Shown one piece after another: positions 24,291-33,882 of a DNA stretch of 33,882 nt. The notes beneath the pieces were generated by a model, which ran no database searches, had not been told where the DNA came from, and worked only from the letters and a program-made list of their open reading frames with translations. The stretch comes from Conidiobolus incongruus B7586. Lineage: Eukaryota; Entomophthoromycota; Entomophthoromycetes; Entomophthorales; Conidiobolaceae. Position numbers and translations under genes: made by a program. The stretch covers positions 1 to 33,882 of the forward strand of contig JNEM01013540.1 in NCBI GenBank assembly GCA_000697335.1. Reading direction: 5' to 3'. Numbering within the stretch: the stretch's first letter is position 1; each line of letters starts with the position of its first letter.

Positions 24291-26109
24291 TTTGTTTCAA
24301 GTTAAAGAGGTTGATAACAAAATTTATAATTAAATTAAAATAAATTGAATTGAACCCTTGTAACATCAATGAGACTTTGAATTAATCAAAATAAAAATTG
24401 AATTTTAACTAGACTTACTGTTTATAAATTCTATCAAAAACTATTTTAAATAATTTATTTTTTGTAAAATTGAATGGATATTTCTTGATATTTAAGATCA
24501 CCAAATAATTTATTATATCTTCAAATTTAAAGTATAATTTAATTTTCCATTGACTCCTAAACAATAATATGTAGTAGAATTACATTCAAATAGATTAGGC
24601 TGTATATTGGAATACATAGAATATATTTATTTCTCACAATAAGCCATAGTATTCTGTTTGTAAATTTTCAGATACAAGCTATTCATAATTTCATAATATG
24701 AAAATTAAATCGTAATAGTATTCGTAATATTTTTAAGCCAAGTTGAGATATATTATATTACTATAATGAAATTTACATTAAATGATATTTATCCTAATCA
24801 TGTTATTATAATACAGCTACTAGTTCTAACTTGAAGATTATGTGGAACTTAGAAAAAGAAAGTTTTGTTAGCAAAATTGTTGTATTTAAAAATGAATGAT
24901 ATTGATTTCTCAATGTAAAGATAAAATTGCTCAATACATTAATTAATTGCTAGGTGGAAAATTAGGATTTATTAAATCTTTGGAACTTGATATATATTTG
25001 ATATTTTGATTCATAAACCAAGATTATTAGTTTTAATATTTCGTGATTATAAAATTGCAAATAATAATTGAAATAACGTTTGGATTATTTGTCTTGTGAT
25101 ATGAAATGATATATGAAGAATATAGTTTAATAAGACAAAAAAGTATTATGATACATTTATAGTTACAATCATATTCAATAACAATTCTTCAATTAGGTTT
25201 GTTAATACAATGTTTAATATATAAAATGCTTTCCAAAATCATTATTTAATAATTATTCAAACATTAAATTAAAAGATTGAGTAAAAATCTATAAACTACA
25301 ACAATAAATGATATTTATTAAAACCTCGTATATATCAGTATTTCAATAAATATAATTTAATAAAAAATTTACATACCCAAAATTCAATCCAAATATGATT
25401 AGATTTTCAAATATTTAGAAATTACCCTTAAATAGAATATTGTTTAGGATTCAAGTAATATAATAGATTATTAGTAAATTAATCAAATATATAATATACT
25501 TGAAATATAATTTTTTTATTGCTTATAACATGGATTGAATAGTTTAATATTCGAATTTTCCATCAAATTCAAAATTGCTGATTATCAGAAATACTTAGTT
25601 TATCATACGAAACTGATTGTACCAATCATATAATATAATAGAAATATGACTGATGATGGTTTAATTGGTTCCAATAGTAAACTCAAATGCCTTAAATCAA
25701 AAATACAGTATTATATCGTCATTTGAAGGTTCCATTTTGAAAATTATTTTTATAATATAGAATAGATTTTAAGAGATAATTAATTAATATTTTTTACTAT
25801 TTCAAACTTAACCCAATTAATGCATAGTAAAGAATATCTGAATATTAACCAGATAGTGAATAGATGTTGAATAAAAGTGATGAAATTATGATTGCATAAG
25901 TAACCAATTGAGAACTTAAATTTGTATCGGTGGTTAGAAAATTCAATGTGGAAAAACCATAATCAAAGATTCAAAAAAAATCAATTAATTTAATGATGAG
26001 TATTCGTAATGGATAATAAACTGTCGTCACAAATCATTTTTAATCATTAAAAGTTGTACACTATTGAATATTCTAATATTTATATTTCTGTAATCATTGT
26101 TTATTGCTA
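24291..26109. other. Divergent intergenic region between the Pns1-like gene and VPS10
   Basis: The 1.8-kb head-to-head spacer must carry both promoters. It is AT-rich throughout, with no coding frame or RNA gene seen. An isolated CCAAT lies near 25620, but no motif stands out enough to call. Confidence 0.6.
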
Positions 26110-29100
26110 ATGATTACCAATTTATTTCGATACATTTCCATGATTAATATTTGGTATGTATTAATATCATCTATACTTGCTGGTGATGTTGATATACACC
26201 ATACTGATTTTGATAAAAACCCTTCCAAATTCATATATTTTGACAAAACAGATGTAATATTTATTATAAACCATTATTCCAATATTTGATCTAAATTTAA
26301 CATAGACTCTACTCTATCTTGAATCCAGCACTAAAAAGCTATTCATATCAGAAGATGAAGGAAAGTCATGGAAGAAAATAACCGATGTAGAAGAGGGCAA
26401 AGCTGATGGAATTTATAAACATCCATTTGACTCCAATAAGGTAAATGAAGGTTATTTGCACTGGATAATTATTTATCTAATTTAATTCAAGGCTATTGTT
26501 ACAACCTCAGGGACAACTCATTATATAACAGAAGATAAAGCTAAAACTTGGACGAAATTTGAAACTGAATATCCTCCAGCTTGGGATTCTTCAGTATTCT
26601 CTTTTCATGCCCAGAGACCTGGATTTGTCATTTACCTCTCCTCAGATTGCACTAATTCCAATGGCTCTTGCGTTGATAAAGCATACTATACCGAAGACTT
26701 TTTCAAAACCAAGCCAAAATTATTATTAAGTAATATCTCAACCTGTGTTTGGGGAAGGTCCACGACGCAATTAACATCAGTTCCAAACCAAAGCATATTC
26801 TGTATTTGGGGAGGAGAACAAAAGTCCAAGGATGTAGCCAGCGTTATTAAAGAGTCCAAGTTAGTCCATTCCGAAAATTTCTTCCAAAATGATAAGACAC
26901 TAATTGACTTTGATTTTGATGGAGTTCCCGATGGTGGTGTTATTGGAATCACCATTTCCGAAAAGTTCATTATTGCTGCAGTGGTAAAGACCTTACTCAT
27001 TTGATGAATAATATAACAAGGTATTAAAACTGAGATTTTTTTAGAAGAGAGATGTTGCATCTGAGGAGTTAACGCTTTTTGTTTCCCAAGAAGGAAAAAT
27101 ATGGGCTGAGGTAAGTATTGGCACTGATATATTCGCACTTTTAATTGATACATTTTTTACAATAGGCTCACATCCCAGATCATAAGAGTTTAAAGCATAA
27201 TGTAATTATAATCTAGAGTTGCGTGACTTGATTCTAATTATTTTTATTAGGCTTTCACAGTTCTTGAATCAACTTCATTTTCGCTAACACTGGACGTTGT
27301 CTTTAGCAGCAGTGATAAGTTTGGCACTCTCTACTTGTCCAATTCTAATGGAACATACTTTACTACTTCTTTATTGCACACCAATCGCGATAGCTCAGGC
27401 ATTGTAGATGTGGAACGTATTCCAGGCACATTAGGGACCATGATTGCCAACACTGTGAGCAATTGGGAGGAAATTCAACGTACAAACCCTAATCTAGACA
27501 AAAAATTGCAAACTCAAATCAGCTATAACAATGGTAATGCTAATTCAATACAATCATTGGGTTTTGTAAATTCATTGATTTTATAGGTGCCAAATGGAAC
27601 TATTTACCTGCTCCTTCTAAAGATTGCAGTGGCAAAGCATATTCTTGTTCAGATAGCAAAAATAAGGTATATCTCTTCTTCTCTATTTTATTTGTTATTT
27701 AACTTTGATTAGGAACAAGACTGTTCATTACATCTGCACTCAATCACTGCTCCCCATAACTTGGGTCGAATGTTTTCTGCTTCTTCCACACCTGGATTTT
27801 TGATTGGCGTAGGTAATGTTGGCCATCATCTTGAGCATTATGACGAGGGCGATACTTTCTTAAGCAAGGATAATGGTAGAACTTGGACTTGTGCTAGAGA
27901 AGGGCCCCATAAATACGCTCTCCTTGACATGGGAACTACGATTGCTCTTATTAAGGATGCTAAAAAGACTAATAAGTTAATTTATAGCTCAGATATGGGC
28001 AACAGCTGGAAAGAAAAAGATCTTGGGATGAATATCCGACCCCTCTTTTTAACCACTCAATCGGATTCCACATCCCAAGTTGGATTACTTTTAGGTCAAA
28101 AAGAAGATAAAAAGCACGTGCTACTTCAGTTAGACTTTACAAAGCTGTTTGATCGCAAGTGCGATATCAACAAGGATAATCCACAGGATTCAAAGGATTA
28201 TGAATTATGGAAGCCAAAGTATAGCACTTCCAACTCCAAAGCATGCGTGATGGGAGCTGAAACAGAGTACTACAGGAGGAAACCTGATGCAAATTGCTAT
28301 ATCGGAGACAAATATGGCTCACCCATCACCAAATCCACAGATTGTCCATGCACGGAAGACGATTATGAGTGTGATTATGAGTATATTGAAGATAAAGATG
28401 GCAAGTGCGTATTAAAGGGTAAAGAGCTGATTCCCAAAGGCTCTTGTCTCAATAATGAAAAGAAATATTTTGGATCTTCCGGATATCGTCTTATTCCTGG
28501 AAATACATGTAATATGGATCATAAAGAATCCAAAATCATGAATGAGCCAGTTGAAAAGGACTGTTCGGAGGGAATTCAACAAAGTAATGGAACGAATCCA
28601 GAAATCTATCACACTCGCACCCAGATGCAGTATAATATCCTGAGCCATTTTTACTTTGAATCTAGCGAAGCTATATTGATTCTGACTCATAAGGGTGAAA
28701 TCTTCTCCAGTTTGGATGGAGGTCTTTCGTGGTCTTTGCGATTTACCAAAGATGTGCTAAGTATTCACAGACACCCATATGCCAAAGATCGTGCGTACGT
28801 TTTACTTAAAGATAAAGGAATGTTAGTAACCAAAGATCGCGGGCTTACATTCCAAGAAGTGAAGCTACCAGAGTTGCCAAATAATTTGAAATTAACTCAA
28901 CTCGAGTTTAGCCCCATATATAAGGATTACATTATATTCATTGGTAGCAATGCTTGTCCTAATTGCATTGCCAAGGCATATATTTCAACTGACAATGGCA
29001 AAACATGGAAGCATTTATTAGATTATGCGCACCAGTGTACTTTTGGTAGAGATGGATTTTCTCCCAAGCATGATTCGGTGTTCTGCTCTCGATTCACAGT

Positions 29101-32100
29101 CAAAGATTCCAGAACTGACCAAATGAACCTGGAAAACAACCATCAAAGCCCTTCTGTTCCGCTGGAGCTAGTAGTCATCAGTGATGGCAATTCCAAGCAG
29201 ATACTGAACAATGTGGGAGAATTTCATGTTGTTTCTGATTATTTACTTGTTTATCAGAAAACCGACAAAGCGAGGTTACTGGTATCGAAAGATGGTCTCA
29301 ACTTTTCTCCCGCATCGTTCCCTCCTGATCTCATTCTGAATCATGATTCCTTCGCCATCCTCGACTCTTCCATCGGCTTAGGCCGCATACCATTAACCTT
29401 GCTCAAGGTGCCTGTCATTGGCGAAGATCGCCCTACGTTTGGCGATAGTTCGTACCCAATTGGCTCCCTATTTATATCCAACTCCAATGCTACCTTCTAT
29501 AGCTTGTCTCTTCCGAATATCCGCTCTAACTCCAAGGGATTGGTCGACGCCGAATCGGTATATGGCTTAACCGGTGCGTTGATTGCGAACCAGATGACTG
29601 CCATTACAACTGATGGAGAAGCGAAGGCCAAGACCTCGATCTCCTTTGATAATGGAGGTTCATGGTACCCCATTGCTGCTCCAAAGCAAGATATGAATGG
29701 AAAAGCTTATGAATGTCTCAAAGACAAATGCTCACTCCACCTTCATACATTTTTTGACAAAAAGCAGACGATGGGCTCGTTTGGAACTCCTAACTCCCAA
29801 GGCTATATTATTGGGGTTGGTAATGTTGGCCACAACTTATTGAGCTATGAAGACAGCAGTACTTTCCTTAGCAAGGACGGTGGTGTGACCTGGAAGGAAA
29901 TTCGTAAGGCAGAGAGTTTGTATGCGATCGGAGACTCTGGTAGCATTTTAGTAATGGTAGATGATGAAGGCCCGACAAAGGATATTATTTATAGCTTAGA
30001 CGGAGGATCTACTTGGAAGCTGTATAATTTTAGCAAGGATCCAGTTAGAGTGACTTCTCTCCTCACAGCACCATCTGGCCAGTCGTTAAAATTCACAATT
30101 ATTGGATTTGGAACTCAAGTCAACAATCCCAAGACTATCGGAAGCCTCAAGAATGAATTAATCACAATCGACTTTTCCAAGGTTTTGAAAACAGAATGCA
30201 AAATGGATTCCAGCGACTCTGCATCTGATTTTGAAACATGGACACCCTCCCGTCCTACCCTTAAATTTAACAAAGATGATCAGCCTACTCTTGGCCAAAC
30301 CACCTGTTTGTTAGGCCAAGAAAACACTTATCACAGGAAGAAACCTGATCGCTTATGTTATCTTGGAAACTCCACTGAGCTCATGCACAAGACTTCCAAA
30401 GTGTGTGAGTGCACTGAACTGGATTACGAGTGCGATGTGGGATACTGGCGATCGGATATGAACCATGGCCAGTGTGTTTTATTTGGTAAAGATCCCTCGC
30501 GGCCAGTAAATTGCAAGATCGGCGACAAGTACAAATCTAACTCAGGCTATCGCAAGATTTCCTCGAGCACGTGCAAAGGAGGAGTCGATCTTACCCAGCC
30601 CGTCGAACGTGTTTGTGGACAAATTAACGGGGTTAACTCGAAAATGACCAAGTTTGACTCTTCCTTATCCGAGTACTTTTTCTTTAGAGAGTCCCAGACT
30701 TTAGTGGTTCATTTGGATAACGGGCAAGTAGTCATTAGTCAGAATGAGGGCTTGACTTGGACAAACCCATTTAAAGACAAAGTAGACAGAATTGCTGCAA
30801 TCTTCCACCATTCTTTTATTGATGACTCTGCCTACTTCCTCACCACTTCTAAAACCCATTACTTCACTCATGATGAACTGCGAACCGTGACCCCTATGAA
30901 CACTCCAACTGAACCCAATACCCTAGGTATTCAGGCGTTTGCATTCCACCCTGAGGAATCTAGTTGGATTATTTTCCATGGCATGCGAGATTGTGAGTCT
31001 AAATCTAGCAACAGCTGCCATGTCGAAGCGTTTGTCAGCCAAAATAATGGTGCAGACTGGAAATCGATTGGAAAGTATGTTCGCAACTGCCAGTGGGCTA
31101 GAACCAAGAAATTTAATCATCCCTCTAAGCAGGCCATCTATTGTGAAAAGTACAAGCAGCAGTCAGGCAACCAGCGCTCGTTAGTCGGTGTTCCTTTGAG
31201 CTTGCTTGAAAGTGACAGTTTATTTGATTCCAGCAACTTACTATTCGACAACATTTCTGGGCTATCTATTTTCCATGAATATCTAGTAGTGGCCACACCT
31301 GGAGAACGCTACAATACCATTCAGTTGCAAACATCTACAGACGGCAAGAAGTTTACAGCAGCCAAATATCCTCCAAATATTGGCAACGCACACCAAGGTT
31401 TCACGGTCCTAGAGTCCGACACCCACTCGCTCTTCCTCCACATTACTACCAATGCCAATATCAAGGAAGAGACAGGCATCATTCTCACTTCCAACACTAA
31501 TGGCACCCATTTTGTCACTTCTCTGGATAATGTCAATCGCGATTCGCAAGGCTTAGTAGACTTTGAAAAAATGGCTGGCATTGAAGGTATTGCCATTGCC
31601 AACCAGATTGCTAACCCAGATGAGCTCAAGCTCACCAAGAAGAAAAAGATCATTTCCAAAATCACCTTCAATAACGGTGCAAAATGGAAACTGATTTCTC
31701 CTCCATCCCGTGACATTGATGGCAATTCGTATTCCTGCAAAGGTGACACTTGTGGTTTGCATCTTCATAGCTTTACCCGACTCTCGGACCCCGAGAACAT
31801 CTTTAGCTCATCCACCTCTGTTGGTATGATGATCGGCATCGGAAATGTAGGTAGCGAACTATTTGACTACAACAGTGCAAATACTTTCCTTACTCGAGAT
31901 GCTGGACTCACTTGGACCCAAATTCGTAAAGGCCCCCATCGTTTCGAATTTGGCGACCAAGGCGCCATCCTAGTACTTGTTGACGATACCAAAGCAGTTG
32001 ATTCAATTGTGTATACCTTTGACCAAGGTCTTACCTTCCATACCATCAAGCTCAATCCCGAGTCTAGCGCCAAATATCGTATCACCGAGGTCACCACAGA

Positions 32101-33213
32101 ACCTCAGTCCACGAGTCAGAAGTTTGTACTCTTTGGCTATAGAGAGGGCAATTCAAGGGAGTTGATTGCCTTTCATTTTGATTTTTCTGGGCTTCATGAT
32201 CGTCAATGTGTTTCTGACATCAACGATCCTAATACAGACTTCGAAAAATGGACACCTAGTTCCAATACCGCATCCAACTGTCTTTTTGGACGCCAAGTAA
32301 AGCATCTATTTGATTTTCCAACCAGCTAACTAATCAAATTTAGGTTGAATACTATCGAAGAATTAGAGATCGCAAATGTTACATTGGTAACAAATTCCAA
32401 GATCCTCCTAAGACCATTGTGAACTGTCCCTGTACCATGGAAGATTTCGAATGTGATTTTAACTTTGAAAGGAATAAAGATGGTAAATGCGAATTGATCC
32501 CAGGCACTTTGCCGTTGAAAACAACTTGCGACAAGAATGAACAAACTTATACCATTTCATCAGGGTAAATTACTTACCACTTAATAATATGGTTTACTGA
32601 CTATTGTTTAGATATAAGAAGCTGGCCATTTCTTCTTGTGAAGGAGGATATGATTATGCTCGTCCAAAAGAAGAATATTGTCCAGGTATATACATCATCT
32701 TGTATTACAATGATTATATATTAATTAAGTTTAAAGGAAAAGGTGGACTATCAGGATGGGCGATCTTCTTTATTGTCTTCTTTTCCATGCTTGTATTGGT
32801 TTTCTTTTCATACATCATTGTCAAGCAGAATAGAGCTCCTATCAAATGGTATGATTTGTATTCTTTTGTACTATCCTATTTAGCTAACTTTTTTTAGGTC
32901 CAAAGTATCGCGCATCCTTATACCATACTTGTGCTTTATTCCACTCATGATCATGAGCTTGATTCCTTCTGGAGGAGCTGGTGGCTTCCTTCAAAAACTC
33001 AAACATAAGATCAGAGGCTCGCAAGGATACGTGCCAGTTGCCCAATATGACTATGATGATGATGAAAATGGCTCAGTTCTTGGGTTGCAATTAGAAGATT
33101 ATAATGTAGGATATGTGGATGAGGATCCATTTGAAACGGTTGAAGGTGAAGATGAAGAATTACAAGAATTTGAAATCTCGGAAAATCACGATGATGAAAA
33201 TTCTCTTATTTAA
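26110..33213 (+). CDS. VPS10: Vacuolar protein sorting receptor Vps10 (sortilin family) with three Vps10 domains
   Basis: Twelve exons: 26110-26253, 26306-26440, 26492-26983, 27045-27110, 27166-27201, 27251-27533, 27587-27666, 27713-32296, 32344-32564, 32612-32685, 32737-32848, 32898-33213, for 2180 residues (yeast Vps10 1579). A signal peptide (about 1-27) is followed by three Vps10 beta-propeller units (about 38-560, 723-1275, 1397-1935), each closed by a Cys-rich 10CC module (about 562-696, 1276-1380, 1935-2038). Asp-box motifs recur, e.g. FISEDEGKSW, FLSKDGGVTW and FLTRDAGLTW. A membrane helix lies at 2046-2067 and a second hydrophobic stretch at 2082-2099, as in many fungal Vps10s. The tail is acidic with YVPVAQYDYDDDE. 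Vps10 receptors sort soluble hydrolases such as carboxypeptidase Y from the late Golgi to endosomes. The ATG at 26140 also gives a good signal peptide, so the start is uncertain by ten residues. Introns crowd both ends; exon 8 alone is 4.58 kb. AATAAA at 33264-33269. Confidence 0.96.
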
Positions 33214-33882
33214 TAATTAAAATTTATTTCACTTATTTAATAATCTTCAGTTCATTTCTATATAATAAAATTGCTATAATGTATCATTTGACTATGATCA
33301 ATTCAACCAGTATATGATGGATTTTTTTATTTTAATATCATTTTTAATCCAATATAATTGATAAAATAATAATATACTATTATATTGAAATAGATAAAAT
33401 ATTAGATTATGATGATATTTTACCTAATATCATTGAATATTGATTAAATTAATGTTCTTTTATTCATAAATTTAAAGTCTCCTTAAAATTTAGACAAATT
33501 GATATTTAATTTAATTTACAAAAACCTACTTATACTTGAAAAATCATTATTTTATGAAAATCCAGAAATATACCATTGATAATGTAAATTATATTTTTAA
33601 TATTTTTTTCATTTTGTTCATCTACAATATATGCAGTAGAAAAAGAAATTTTAAATAAATGCTTTACATTAGAGACTAATATGAAATAATATTCATGTAA
33701 ATTCTAACAAATAATTCTTTGAATATACTATTTAAAATATCATAATAAATTTGATTCTATAATAATATAAAACATATTTTGCACAAATTTTCATTAATAA
33801 TTCAAGCATTTTAATATTGAACATCAACACAATATATCAAATGTTCTAAATTGTACATTAAATATAAATACATTAAATATAA
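33214..33882. other. AT-rich sequence downstream of VPS10
   Basis: The VPS10 3' end with AATAAA at 33264-33269, then AT-rich spacer to the window edge; nothing else is recognised. Confidence 0.65.

Noticed and set aside
31321-31749. Antisense open frame of 142 codons within VPS10 exon 8
   Set aside because: It is a shadow frame of the conserved Vps10 coding sequence, in the G/C-richer part where stops are rarer.

Overview
The window reads as nuclear DNA of an A/T-rich fungus, most likely an early-diverging one such as the AT-rich Entomophthoromycotina. The lineage is inference; no rRNA or other phylogenetic marker was seen. The fungal call rests on a Vps10 sorting receptor with fungal-type tandem domains and tail, a Pns1/CTL-type membrane protein, a Nog1 whose length and C-terminus match yeast, and 28 short introns (46-65 nt) with GT...AG ends. 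Spacer DNA is roughly four fifths A+T by eye and genes are visibly richer in G+C, so genes stand out as composition islands.

Layout. Positions 1-17500 are a gene desert holding only two intronless bZIP transcription factor genes in the same orientation (6579-7478 and 12605-13282), separated and flanked by 4-6.5 kb of AT-rich DNA. A 392-bp G/C-richer island at 465-856 is bounded by 14-bp inverted repeats and may be a small DNA transposon remnant. A short, possibly broken gene of unknown function lies on the minus strand at 17520-17940. From 18219 three conserved, intron-bearing genes follow: NOG1 (+, 6 exons, 642 aa), a Pns1-like choline-transporter-like protein (-, 13 exons, 594 aa), and VPS10 (+, 12 exons, 2180 aa). 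I assembled their exons by hand from reading frame, splice sites and family similarity; every junction keeps the frame.

How the genes work together. NOG1 acts in 60S ribosome assembly in the nucleolus. The Pns1-like protein (multi-pass membrane) and Vps10 (Golgi-to-endosome sorting receptor) are divergently transcribed from a 1.8-kb spacer and both serve the endomembrane system, but a functional link is not shown. The two bZIP proteins have leucine zippers in the same register and a shared zipper end, so they look like diverged paralogs; a perfect CRE palindrome (TGACGTCA) lies between them.

The most interesting points are the VPS10 gene, with three rather than two Vps10/10CC units and a 4.6-kb intronless core between intron-dense ends; the TIR-bounded island near the left end; and the isolated bZIP pair. 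I saw no CRISPR array, tRNA, rRNA, virus-like element or clear novel multigene system.
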